Positions 9,054 to 17,527 of a DNA stretch of 64,000 nt are shown one piece after another. Numbering within the stretch: position 1 is the first letter of the stretch; every line of letters begins with the position of its first letter. Below the pieces are notes generated by a model. The model made no database searches. It saw only the letters and a program-made list of their open reading frames with translations, and was not told the origin of the DNA. The stretch is from Draconibacterium sediminis (GTDB lineage Bacteria; Bacteroidota; Bacteroidia; Bacteroidales; Prolixibacteraceae). Position numbers and translations under genes: made by a program. The stretch is from positions 1-64,000 of the forward strand of contig NZ_JRHC01000010.1 in NCBI RefSeq assembly GCF_000949475.1, in the 5' to 3' direction.

Positions 9054-9971
9054 TCATCCTATAATTTTCAGTAGTTGTTGTAAATCGTTGATAATAAAAT
9101 CGGGGAACATTCCTTTAACGCGTACGTCGTCTTCGCGCAGGCGCAGAGAACGTTCGTCGCCGGCAAAAAGCACTGTTCGCAACCCTGCTTTTGTAGCGGT
9201 GTAAACGTCTTTCAACATGTCGTTGCCCACAAAAATGGTTTCCGATGTCTCTATATTGTATTTGCTGTTCAATACCGGAATAAACTTTTCAAACAAAGCC
9301 GTATCAGGTTTTGCCCGCAGCTCTTTAAACGAGTACACCGAAAGGTCTTCCTCAAAAAGATCGATATGTTGATCGGTTGAAAATTCACCGGTCAGAAAAT
9401 AGTTCATGATAATGGGCGTGTAGAACTGCGCATTGGAAACAATACCGATCGGCAATCCCATCTTTTTTATTTCCAGCAGCACTTCTTTCATCCCCGGCAT
9501 AGGGTAAACACGGTTGCTTATCAATTCGAAAACCATTATAGTGTCGGCCCACGATTCGTTGCCGCTCAGTTTTAATAACCCTTTGTTTTCGGCTGCTTCA
9601 AACATGTTTTGCCAAACCTTAAAAATATCAACATCGGGGTAGGGATGGCCTTTTGCCTTTAGCTCTTCGTGTTGCTTTTTAACCTGCACTTGTAACTGGT
9701 CGAGCAGAAAGCTACAGGTTTCTTCTTTGCAATCCGATAACTCAAATCCGCCGGCTTCCATCGCTTTTTGCATGTTGTCTTTGTTCAGCGAAGCCTGATC
9801 GATATCGCCCGAAGAGGAAATAAGCAAAGTGCCGTATATATCGAAAATTACGGCCTTGATTTTTTCATTCGAATCGGTTTTTAAATTGGGGCAAAAAGTG
9901 GTTGGGATGGGTTGCAGTTTTTTCGAACTATCCAACCATTTTTTTATATCGTTTCTGAAGTTTAATTCCAT
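9054..9971 (-). CDS. HAD-superfamily phosphatase
   Basis: A 305-aa HAD hydrolase. Motif I is FDIYGTLL (nucleophile Asp; Tyr at the +2 position, as in the haloacid-dehalogenase-like branch), motif II GIVSNAQ and motif IV VGNDMLKDV. About 38 residues precede motif I. The ATG at 9971 is preceded by an AAGGAT ribosome-binding site and overlaps the end of the upstream GT4 gene by 44 bases, suggesting translational coupling. In this neighbourhood the likely role is removing phosphate from a glycosyl-3-phosphoglycerate intermediate, the MggB or GpgP-like step. Substrate is inference; other sugar-phosphate phosphatases look the same at this level. Confidence 0.82.
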   Translation of the reverse strand: MELNFRNDIKKWLDSSKKLQPIPTTFCPNLKTDSNEKIKAVIFDIYGTLLISSSGDIDQASLNKDNMQKAMEAGGFELSDCKEETCSFLLDQLQVQVKKQHEELKAKGHPYPDVDIFKVWQNMFEAAENKGLLKLSGNESWADTIMVFELISNRVYPMPGMKEVLLEIKKMGLPIGIVSNAQFYTPIIMNYFLTGEFSTDQHIDLFEEDLSVYSFKELRAKPDTALFEKFIPVLNSKYNIETSETIFVGNDMLKDVYTATKAGLRTVLFAGDERSLRLREDDVRVKGMFPDFIINDLQQLLKIIG

Positions 9972-11214
9972 ATCCTTGCAACGAATAGTTGTTTTTGATA
10001 ATTGTCTTGTTTATTTCTGTAATATGTGACTTTACGTCACTAAACAAAGTGTTTAGTATAGGGTTTTGTTCAAACAATTTGTGTTTTTCTATCTTTCTGT
10101 TAATGACTCCAAGAATGATCTCCATCTGCATTTTTAAGTTCAGATCTTTGAAATCGGTTTTAATTCCGGGAATATTTAATTTGTAGTATAGCGTGGGGAA
10201 GCTAAAACCATCGTTTTTAAAATCGCGGGTGATAAAATCTATATCGCGGCCAACCACGGGTGTATCCAGCAACCATGGCTCAAGATATACCATTCCAAAA
10301 CCTTCTTTATAACTTGTGGTGATGCAGAAATCGCTGCCGCGCAGTAAGTTCTCGAAGTTTACTTTTTTGCCGGCTTCAAACACAATGTCAATCTCATTCT
10401 TTTCACAGAATTTAATCCACTGGTTGTACATTTCAATCTCTACCGGATTTTGTGGAGGTTGTGTTACCGCAAAATTTGCCCTGTGCCGGAATAGTATGGA
10501 TAGCAGAATAAATTCACCAATATTTTTTCGTTGGATTACACGAACCGGATACGTCACCAAAAGTTTGCCGGCATCGATATTCAACTCATCACAGACGGCT
10601 TGTTTGGCCTCCGCTTTTTCAGGCAGATCATCAGATGTATTAAATGTTACCGGGTTTGGAAGCCATTCAATACGGTCTTCGGTTACGCCGAGTTCTTTTA
10701 AACGGTCAAAGTCAAATGAATTTAGCACCCCAAAATGATAGTTGGGCAACTTCGGATACAACACCTCGTTGATATCCTGAAGAAAAATGTCATAGATAAT
10801 TTCTTCCAGAAATGAATAGTTACTTGGGCGGTCTTCGGCAAAATCGTGGGCGTGGTTAAAAACCTTTACGCCTTCTTTTGCGAGCAAATAAACCGCATAG
10901 GTAACAATTGGGTTTTTTCCGAGATTCAGGTTGTGAAAATGTAAAACGGAATCGGCTGTGAGGTGTTCTCTAATGTCTCGATGAACTTTATGCAATAGCT
11001 CTTTTGCTTCCTCTTCGGTATATTGCCGGCGCTCCATATAATTCAGCTCCGGAAGAATATGAAGTTCTGCATTTTTCGATGTTATTTTATCGGCATCAGG
11101 GCAAGCCCCCACCAAAACTTTTATCTCTTCGCCTTGCAGGCTTTCAATTTGCGATTCTATAATCCTGGTTACACCACCCGGATTTAAATGACTATGTGCA
11201 ATTATTACTGGCAT
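9928..11214 (-). CDS. GT4-family glycosyltransferase, first gene of the cluster
   Basis: 428 aa. The N-terminus reads as a GT-B Rossmann start (IIAHSHLNPGGVTRIIES, with the donor/acceptor glycine loop), followed by FNHAHDF, a TYPVRVIQRKNIGEFI linker strand and the donor-site motif SYKEGFGMVYLEPWLLDTPVVG. This is typical GT4 architecture. Cytosolic. It is the promoter-proximal gene of the minus-strand cluster and its 3' end overlaps the HAD gene by 44 bases. The 91-base gap to the divergent creatininase-like gene must hold both promoters. It could be an MggS-like enzyme acting on glucosylglycerate, or a transferase adding a further sugar. Confidence 0.82.
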   Translation of the reverse strand: MPVIIAHSHLNPGGVTRIIESQIESLQGEEIKVLVGACPDADKITSKNAELHILPELNYMERRQYTEEEAKELLHKVHRDIREHLTADSVLHFHNLNLGKNPIVTYAVYLLAKEGVKVFNHAHDFAEDRPSNYSFLEEIIYDIFLQDINEVLYPKLPNYHFGVLNSFDFDRLKELGVTEDRIEWLPNPVTFNTSDDLPEKAEAKQAVCDELNIDAGKLLVTYPVRVIQRKNIGEFILLSILFRHRANFAVTQPPQNPVEIEMYNQWIKFCEKNEIDIVFEAGKKVNFENLLRGSDFCITTSYKEGFGMVYLEPWLLDTPVVGRDIDFITRDFKNDGFSFPTLYYKLNIPGIKTDFKDLNLKMQMEIILGVINRKIEKHKLFEQNPILNTLFSDVKSHITEINKTIIKNNYSLQGYGIKLQKRYKKMVG

Positions 11215-11305
11215 GTTGTAAGTTTATTGATAAAAATAGAAAATCGTTGCTAAAATGTTTCCAAGAATCTATTTTTATGGAAATATTAACTAAAACCTAA
11301 AACCT

Positions 11306-12181
11306 ATGAAAAAAGTTGCCACCTTCTTGCTCTTGGCCATCTCAACATTTGTATCAGCACAGGATTTATCTTATCGCCTGGAAGAATTAACCGCTCCTGA
11401 TTTTATAAAGGCTGTTGAAAAGAGTTCAAAAACCTGCATTATTCCTATTGGCGTAATGGAAAAACATGGTGCGCAATTGCCATTGGGTACCGATCTTTAT
11501 TTGTCGCGCGAATATTCTCTGCGAGCAGCAGAACAGGAATATACAGTAGTTTTTCCGTGGTACTATTTTAGCCAGATAAACGAAGCACGTCATCAGCCAG
11601 GCACTATTTCGTATTCGCCTGAACTGATATGGAAGATGTTACAGGAAACTTTAAATGAATTGCACCGCAATGGTTTTGAAAAGATTATAATCGTAAATGG
11701 CCACGGTGGAAACAATGCTTTTCTGAATTATTTCGGAATGGCACAACTTTCAGAACCACGCGGCTATTCGTTGTATTGGTTTCGTCCGGAAAGCGATCCG
11801 GAATTGAAGAAAAAAGCTGAAGCTTTAACTCGACACGATCCGTATGATGCACATGCCGGAAACAGTGAAACTTCGGCAATGGTTGCTGCACAACCCGATG
11901 TGGTACATGTTAACCGGGCCAAACAACAATCAGGAGTTAATCAGGACCGAATGAGCGCACTAAAATATGTTTACACCGGAATTTGGTGGTATGCCAGTTA
12001 CCCGAATCATTATGGCGGCGAAGCCTGGGATGCCAATGCTGAGGCAGGCGAATTGTTAATTAATGAAAAGGTAGAGCAGTTGGTTGAAATGATTAGGTTG
12101 GTAAAAGCCGACACGGTTGTTCCGGCTTTGCAGGAGCAGTTCTTTAAAGAGGCTGCTGATCCGTTGAAGACGAAACAATAA
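11306..12181 (+). CDS. Exported creatininase-family amidohydrolase
   Basis: 291 aa, with a signal peptide (MKKVATFLLLAISTFVSAQ). The creatininase fold is shown by the metal-ligand motifs EKHGAQLPLGTD (E, H, D), GHGGN and DAHAGNSETS. Family members hydrolyse creatinine, formamides or related cyclic amides, or process cofactor precursors such as in mycofactocin (MftE). Most known members are cytosolic, so the Sec signal is notable. It is divergent from the glycosyltransferase cluster and followed by a terminator. No neighbour suggests the substrate. Confidence 0.85.
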   Translation: MKKVATFLLLAISTFVSAQDLSYRLEELTAPDFIKAVEKSSKTCIIPIGVMEKHGAQLPLGTDLYLSREYSLRAAEQEYTVVFPWYYFSQINEARHQPGTISYSPELIWKMLQETLNELHRNGFEKIIIVNGHGGNNAFLNYFGMAQLSEPRGYSLYWFRPESDPELKKKAEALTRHDPYDAHAGNSETSAMVAAQPDVVHVNRAKQQSGVNQDRMSALKYVYTGIWWYASYPNHYGGEAWDANAEAGELLINEKVEQLVEMIRLVKADTVVPALQEQFFKEAADPLKTKQ

Positions 12182-12215
12182 AAGAAAGCTATTAGCCTCG
12201 AGCGTTGAGCTACGA

Positions 12216-12254
12216 GCAAAAAGATTTCATTCCGGAAGGAGTGAAATCTTTTTT
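12216..12254. terminator. Bidirectional terminator
   Basis: A long hairpin of about 14 bp, A-rich arm with GATTTCATTCC pairing with GGAGTGAAATC (one GU) around a GGAA loop, flanked by A and T tracts. It separates the creatininase-like gene from the convergent XRE regulator, whose stop codon lies in its 3' arm. Confidence 0.8.
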
Positions 12255-12465
12255 ATTTCTGATCCTCAACATATTCCAAAATATCACCCGGCTGGCAATC
12301 CAGCGCCTCGCAAATGGCTTCCAGTGTGCTGAAACGAACTGCTTTGGCTTTACCGGTTTTTAGTATCGAAAGGTTGGCCAGTGTGATGTTTACTTTCTCT
12401 GAAAGTTCGTTAAGCGACATTTTTCGCCGAGCCATCATTACATCAAGATTTACAATTATAGGCAT
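12253..12465 (-). CDS. Small XRE-family HTH regulator
   Basis: A 70-aa protein that is almost wholly a Cro/CI-type helix-turn-helix (MSLNELSEKVNITLANLSIL, then recognition-type helix residues and ALDCQPGDILEYV). This is the YozG-like compact class. It starts 3 bases after the DUF2975 gene, so the two are co-transcribed, the common arrangement for this pair in Bacteroidota and Firmicutes. It probably represses its own operon. Repeated sequences at 13016-13073, just upstream of the operon, are candidate binding sites. Confidence 0.92.
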   Translation of the reverse strand: MPIIVNLDVMMARRKMSLNELSEKVNITLANLSILKTGKAKAVRFSTLEAICEALDCQPGDILEYVEDQK

Positions 12466-12468
12466 AGC

Positions 12469-13005
12469 TTAAACGGTTAAATCATTTTCTGACTGCAACT
12501 CAACTCCGCGTTTAAATATTTGCGAAATAATAAATACCAGGCCGGCCATAAACAGATACGGACCATGACTCCAGGAATCATTTAATTCACCTGCTTTTTC
12601 TCCAAGCCAGGCAAAAAATCCTCCAGCAGAAATTGATAAAATCCAAATTATAAAAAGAAGATAGCTTATTCGTTCTAATCTTTCTATAACTTCCATATTA
12701 AATGGATTGGTCAATTGTATTCTTTTTAATAATCTCAACACCAATATCCAAATTGTGATATTTAAAAGACTAACTGACATTACTAATACAATTACGAGCG
12801 TTAAATATCCAGGATTCGTTTCTAATAAATTGAACCAATCTGGGATAAAAAACAAATTTGAAAGTGGTAAACCTCTGATAAGGAAGGATAATCCCATTAA
12901 ACCAATACCAACTAGTTTTAGAAAATACCAGGTAATTGATAGGTACACCAAAAATTTCATTACAGTCAGCACTTGTTGGGTTCGGGTTAGTTCTTTGTTT
13001 TTCAT
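12469..13005 (-). CDS. DUF2975 integral membrane protein
   Basis: 178 aa with four hydrophobic helices (about residues 13-40, 63-90, 108-130 and 145-162) and short charged ends, matching DUF2975. The loop NPFNMEVIERLERISYLLF between helices 2 and 3 is characteristic. Function of the family is not established. Its almost invariable partnership with a small XRE regulator, present here 3 bases downstream, suggests the membrane protein and regulator act together. Confidence 0.88.
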   Translation of the reverse strand: MKNKELTRTQQVLTVMKFLVYLSITWYFLKLVGIGLMGLSFLIRGLPLSNLFFIPDWFNLLETNPGYLTLVIVLVMSVSLLNITIWILVLRLLKRIQLTNPFNMEVIERLERISYLLFIIWILSISAGGFFAWLGEKAGELNDSWSHGPYLFMAGLVFIISQIFKRGVELQSENDLTV

Positions 13006-13015
13006 TGTGAGGTAA

Positions 13016-13073
13016 TTAATTATTGAACGAAAATAGATAAATAATTATTGAAAAACAATAAATAATTATTGAA
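13016..13073. promoter_or_regulatory. Triple direct repeat, candidate XRE operator
   Basis: Three copies of WTAATTATTGAA at 13016-13027, 13041-13052 and 13062-13073. Copy 2 also forms the dyad TTATTG-AAAAA-CAATAA (13045-13061). The array starts 11 bases upstream of the DUF2975 start codon, where an autorepressor would block transcription. Binding by the XRE protein is inference. Confidence 0.5.
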
Positions 13074-13199
13074 AATAGTAAATTTGTGCAAAATGAGATA
13101 GAAGAGACATTGTTATATTTCAATAGTTAACCGCAATACTTACTTATTTTCAGACAAATTTATCTTTACTTTGCAGCCTCAAAAGAAAGAAGAAAAGTT

Positions 13200-14495
13200 A
13201 TGGCGAAGAAAAGGGTAAATGTGGTAACCATGGGATGTTCGAAAAACCTGGTTGATTCGGAGGTTTTACTAAACCAGTTGCAGAAGGGGAAGTTTGAAGT
13301 GTTGCACGATTCAAACGAAACCAATTTTGATGCTGTATTTGTAAATACCTGTGGTTTTATACACGATGCCAAGCAGGAGTCGATTGATATGATTCTGGAT
13401 TATGCGGAGGCTAAAAAACGTGGCGAGATAGACAAACTTTACGTTATGGGATGTCTTTCGGAGCGTTACCACAACGAGCTGCAGGAAGAACTGCCCGAAG
13501 TAGACAAGTACTTTGGTAAGTTTGATATGAAAGCCATGGTAGAAGAGCTAAAAGTTACTTATGCGCCCGAATACATTTACGAGCGTAAAATTACCACGCC
13601 ATCGCATTTTGCTTACCTGAAAATTTCGGAAGGTTGTAACCGCTCGTGTTCGTTTTGTGCCATCCCGAAAATGACAGGCCGACACCAATCGCGCACCATC
13701 GAAAGCCTTGTGATGGAAGCACGTTACCTGGCTAAAAAAGGAGTGAAGGAATTGTTGCTGATTGCTCAGGATCTTTCGTATTACGGAATCGATTTGTACG
13801 GTAAAAACCAATTGGCAGAATTGATCAACAAAGTTTCAGAAGTGGAAGGAATTGAGTGGATTCGTTTGCATTATTTGTATCCGACCAAATTCCCGATGGA
13901 GATTTTGCCGGTAATGCGCGAAATCCCCAAAGTATGCAAATACCTTGATATGCCGTTGCAGCACATTTCAAACCGCGTATTGAAAAATATGTTGCGCCAT
14001 GTTACACGCGAAGAAACCGAGGCATTGATCGCCAAAATAAAAGAAGAAGTACCTGGAGTCGTAATCAGAACTACGATGCTTGTCGGATTCCCCGGTGAAA
14101 CAGAGGAAGATTTTGAGGAGTTGAAAGAATTCGTTCAGGAGCAGAAATTTGGCCGACTGGGTGTTTTCCCTTATTCGAATGAAGATGGCACCTATGCCGC
14201 CAATAAATTTGAAGATAGCTTGCCCGACGAGGTAAAACAAGCGCGTGCCGACGAAATAATGGAAGTGCAGCAATACATTTCAGCCGAACTCAACCAGCAG
14301 AAAATAGGGAAGGAGTTCGATGTTATTATCGACCGAAAAGAGAGCGATTACTACGTTGGACGTACCGAGTTTGATTCACCTGAAGTTGACGGAGAAGTTT
14401 ATATTACTACCGACGGGGAAATAAAAAACGGCACCATTGTTAAAGTGAAAATAACAGGTGCCGAAGATTATGACTTGTACGGAGAACTCGTTTAA
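13200..14495 (+). CDS. rimO: Ribosomal protein S12 methylthiotransferase RimO
   Basis: 431 aa, a full-length radical-SAM methylthiotransferase. The N-terminal MTTase domain has the cluster-binding Cys residues in VTMGCSKNLVDSE, NTCGF and MGCLSERY. The radical SAM core has the CxxxCxxC motif in SEGCNRSCSFCAIPKMTGRH. A TRAM-like C-terminus follows. The sequence GCSKNLVDSE and the DMPLQHIS motif distinguish RimO from MiaB. It methylthiolates the conserved Asp of ribosomal protein S12. It converges with the TPR gene, only 6 bases separating the stops. Confidence 0.97.
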   Translation: MAKKRVNVVTMGCSKNLVDSEVLLNQLQKGKFEVLHDSNETNFDAVFVNTCGFIHDAKQESIDMILDYAEAKKRGEIDKLYVMGCLSERYHNELQEELPEVDKYFGKFDMKAMVEELKVTYAPEYIYERKITTPSHFAYLKISEGCNRSCSFCAIPKMTGRHQSRTIESLVMEARYLAKKGVKELLLIAQDLSYYGIDLYGKNQLAELINKVSEVEGIEWIRLHYLYPTKFPMEILPVMREIPKVCKYLDMPLQHISNRVLKNMLRHVTREETEALIAKIKEEVPGVVIRTTMLVGFPGETEEDFEELKEFVQEQKFGRLGVFPYSNEDGTYAANKFEDSLPDEVKQARADEIMEVQQYISAELNQQKIGKEFDVIIDRKESDYYVGRTEFDSPEVDGEVYITTDGEIKNGTIVKVKITGAEDYDLYGELV

Positions 14496-14501
14496 ACTAC
14501 G

Positions 14502-15134
14502 TTATAGTTTTTTCATCTCCATTTCATTTATTTCTTTACCCCAGTTCGGATGAAGCGGTGATTCCGGTTCGAATTTGTCGAATTTCTCTTTTGCGGTTTC
14601 AAAATGAGGACGGGCAACTTCTGCACCGCCACCAAATTGTTCGGGCATATTAAACAAGGTAATTGCACGCAAATAGTAGCTTCTTGGATTTTCCGGATTT
14701 AGTGCAATTGCCTTGTCGAGCACTGCATTCATTTTAGGCATGTATTCCATTCCTCGTGTCATCGGATCTACCGTAATTCGTGATGGATATAGAAATGCCT
14801 GTAGCGAATACAATTCCGATTCATCGGGGGCAATTTTAAGCGCTTTGTCCAAAAATTGCTGTGCTTTATCGAGGTAAGCATCTTTTTTGTTTACGTCCTG
14901 GTCGAAGTAACTGACCACGATCATGGAATACGAAGCATAATACAAAGGCAACCATTCTTTGGTTTCCGTCATGCTGATTCGTTCAAAAGTATTTGCTGCC
15001 TCCTGAAAATTGGCAACTGTTTCCGAGCTTTTCATTTTTTCGAGAGCGGCAGTCATCGCTGTCTCGTAATTTTTTCCCTGTGCTGCGGCAGTTAAAACTA
15101 CCAGACTGAAAATAAGCGTTAATAAAGTCTTCAT
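14502..15134 (-). CDS. Exported TPR-type protein
   Basis: 210 aa with a signal peptide (MKTLLTLIFSLVVLTAAAQ). The mature part is helical, with TPR-like units around DKAQQFLDKALKIAPDESELYSLQAF and LDKAIALNPENPRSYYLRAI. It starts 18 bases downstream of the TonB-dependent receptor gene, so the two are probably co-transcribed. A periplasmic partner of the receptor is a reasonable guess; no specific function is recognised. Confidence 0.85.
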   Translation of the reverse strand: MKTLLTLIFSLVVLTAAAQGKNYETAMTAALEKMKSSETVANFQEAANTFERISMTETKEWLPLYYASYSMIVVSYFDQDVNKKDAYLDKAQQFLDKALKIAPDESELYSLQAFLYPSRITVDPMTRGMEYMPKMNAVLDKAIALNPENPRSYYLRAITLFNMPEQFGGGAEVARPHFETAKEKFDKFEPESPLHPNWGKEINEMEMKKL

Positions 15135-15152
15135 GTGATTTAATTTTTAAGT

Positions 15153-17279
15153 TTATAATTGAAATGATAGTAGAAATACAATGAGTCGTTTTTGCCCGGG
15201 TACGATTGGTTGTGATTGGTAAACTCCATTGTTGTCGGGCGTTTGAGCATAATTGTAACCAAACACATTGTTAAAACCCAAGGCATTGTTTACAATTACA
15301 TGAGCTACGGTTTGCGTGTTGAAAAGGTAAAATAAGTGCGTAAATCCGAAACTTAAATCGTTGTAGGTTTTGGTTTTGCCAGCCATAAATTCAGGAGTAT
15401 TTGGATTATTGTACGGACGTCCGCTGGCAAAAGTGTAGGAGCCCGAAATAAAGGAATTAATCTTTGTAAAATACTGCTTGTAAACCACCGAAAGGTTGTG
15501 TTTTGAAACGTAGTGAGGTGTTACTTTTACCGGATAATCGCGGTAATTTCTTTTTGAATCGATCCACGAATACGAAATCCAGTAATCGGCTTTCCCAAAC
15601 TGTTTTTGGTCGCGCCAAAAAATATCAATTCCTCGGGAGTAGCCACTTCCACTGTTGTTGTAATTTCCGGGTTCAACAGAAAATTCTTCATCAAATTTTA
15701 CCAGGTCGGAATAGTTTTTATTGTAGGCTTCAATACGTAAGGTGCGGCTGTCTTTTTTATACTGCCACGTTAAAATCGAATGCGTTGACGTTTCCGGTGC
15801 CAGCTCGTCGGTGAATTTCAAATAATCATCATTCGGATTCTGAAAGAACTTTCCATAAGCTGCAGAAAGCTGGCTGCTTTTACCGGTTTTTACCGCTGCT
15901 GAAAGACGCGGAGTAACATTTAATTCCTTGATAAGCGAGTTGTATTCGGTTCGTAATCCGGCTTTCAGCGCAAAGTTTTTTGTTACTTTCCACTCCGATT
16001 CGGCAAAACCAGCAAACAGATTGTTGCTGAATGAAAGGTTGAAACTCCCATTCATCTTGATGTCCTGGTCGTATTTGTAAATCAAAGCTTCAGCTCCAAA
16101 AGTTGTGGTTACATCTTTAACGGAATAATTGGATAATGTAAGTTTCAGTTGGCTGCTGTTTCGCGAAGTAGCGATATTGTCTGAATCGATATCCATATTT
16201 TCGCGGTCGATGTTAGCGGCAACGCCTGTTTGTATCATCCAATCGTCATTCAGCATTTCGTTATAGGTTGTATTCGAATACAAATTTTTATTGCCCAATG
16301 AAATTTCCTGGAAAGCCGATTGCTCAAAGTTATCGTACAATAAACTGCTGGTGTCGTAGTTAAAACTGGCAAAAGATTTTATCATTCCCGTTTCACTGGT
16401 TTTTTGCCGGAATAGCATCGTTGAGCCAACAATAACCGGAACTTTTAACCATTCAACATTTTGCTTGAAGATCTTATTCGTAAGCGCTGTGTTCAGGTAT
16501 TCTCCACTGATTGACAACGATGTATTTTCCCATCTTTTAGCATGCGATCCTTGTAACCCGACTGAAAGAACTGAAATACTTGATTTTGTTTCCGGCTCCA
16601 GAGCAACGGTATTTAAGGCCACAATCGAGGAAAGTGCCTGCCCGTATTCGGCCGAATAACCTCCGGTGCTAAACACCGAACCGTTAAAAAGGATGGGGGA
16701 GAACCGGCCGCGTGTTGGCAGATCGGGCATTTTCGAATAATAAGGTGTATTTACCAGCATGCCGTCCATAAAAGTTTTGGTTTCGTAGCTTTCGCCTCCA
16801 CGAACAAAAAGTCGTCCTTCTTCGCCCACTGTATGCGAACCGGGTAATTTGCCAAAAGCACCAAAAATATCGCCATTGGCGCCTGCTGTAAGCGCTACAT
16901 CAAGCGGTTTTAAAACCACCGATTTCTTTTTGTCGCTGGCCTCAAAAGTACCGGCGTTGATTATAACTTCGTCGAGTTCGCTGATTTCTTCAATCAGTAC
17001 GATTTTTAGGTCTGTAATATTATTTGTGAGGTTTAACTGTTCACCATAAGTTTCAAATCCAACACAACTGGCAACAAGTGTCTGTTCTCCGCTTGTTTCG
17101 GTTTTAAACGAGAATACACCTAGGCTATCGCTTGTTGTCCCGTCGTAAGTTCCCTGAATAAAAATATTCACCCCGGTAATCGGGCTTCCGGTTTCCGATT
17201 GTACTACTCCTGAAATTTCTACCTGAGCGTGAGCAAACAGAATCAGAAATTGAAAGAGTATTATTAGACGAGTTTTCAT
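15153..17279 (-). CDS. TonB-dependent outer-membrane receptor
   Basis: 708 aa from the ATG at 17279, where a signal peptide begins (MKTRLIILFQFLILFAHAQ); the open frame extends 37 codons further upstream without a plausible start. Order: signal peptide, carboxypeptidase-regulatory-like beta-sandwich (~20-110, ISGVVQSETGSPITGVNIF), plug domain (~120-230, LPGSHTVGEEGRLFVRGG), 22-strand barrel ending in an aromatic-rich strand. No SusD partner lies next to it, so it is not a standard polysaccharide locus. The ligand is unknown; candidates are siderophores, peptides or small glycans. A TPR protein gene follows it. Confidence 0.93.
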   Translation of the reverse strand: MKTRLIILFQFLILFAHAQVEISGVVQSETGSPITGVNIFIQGTYDGTTSDSLGVFSFKTETSGEQTLVASCVGFETYGEQLNLTNNITDLKIVLIEEISELDEVIINAGTFEASDKKKSVVLKPLDVALTAGANGDIFGAFGKLPGSHTVGEEGRLFVRGGESYETKTFMDGMLVNTPYYSKMPDLPTRGRFSPILFNGSVFSTGGYSAEYGQALSSIVALNTVALEPETKSSISVLSVGLQGSHAKRWENTSLSISGEYLNTALTNKIFKQNVEWLKVPVIVGSTMLFRQKTSETGMIKSFASFNYDTSSLLYDNFEQSAFQEISLGNKNLYSNTTYNEMLNDDWMIQTGVAANIDRENMDIDSDNIATSRNSSQLKLTLSNYSVKDVTTTFGAEALIYKYDQDIKMNGSFNLSFSNNLFAGFAESEWKVTKNFALKAGLRTEYNSLIKELNVTPRLSAAVKTGKSSQLSAAYGKFFQNPNDDYLKFTDELAPETSTHSILTWQYKKDSRTLRIEAYNKNYSDLVKFDEEFSVEPGNYNNSGSGYSRGIDIFWRDQKQFGKADYWISYSWIDSKRNYRDYPVKVTPHYVSKHNLSVVYKQYFTKINSFISGSYTFASGRPYNNPNTPEFMAGKTKTYNDLSFGFTHLFYLFNTQTVAHVIVNNALGFNNVFGYNYAQTPDNNGVYQSQPIVPGQKRLIVFLLSFQL

Positions 17280-17469
17280 GGTTTTTTCTGTTTTATTGTT
17301 TTCGTACTTCAAATATCTTTCAGAAAAAGGAGGGGCAGAAATAAAAGAAGACAGTTGGTTTGCTTTAACCCACGAACGGGAGTAATACAAGTACGAACCG
17401 GAAAACGGTTTTTGAGGGTGAAGTTAGAATGAAGTGGAGGCTATATTTAGATGGATAGGCTCAGAAATG

Positions 17470-17500
17470 AAAATAGCCGCTCCTTGGGAACGGCTATTTT
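17470..17500 (-). terminator. Terminator after the SDR gene
   Basis: A 10-bp perfect stem, AAAATAGCCG / CGGCTATTTT, with an 11-base loop, placed 28 bases after the SDR stop codon on the minus strand. Its T-run is short. Confidence 0.7.
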
Positions 17501-17527
17501 TAGGATACTATATTTTCGTTTGCAATG

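Noticed and set aside
10316-10738. Plus-strand ORF of 140 codons opposite the first GT4 gene
   Set aside because: Antisense to a conserved glycosyltransferase; composition (Ser/Phe/Arg-rich) typical of a shadow frame.
17280-17390. 37-codon N-terminal extension of the TonB receptor
   Set aside because: A clear signal peptide starts at the ATG at 17279.
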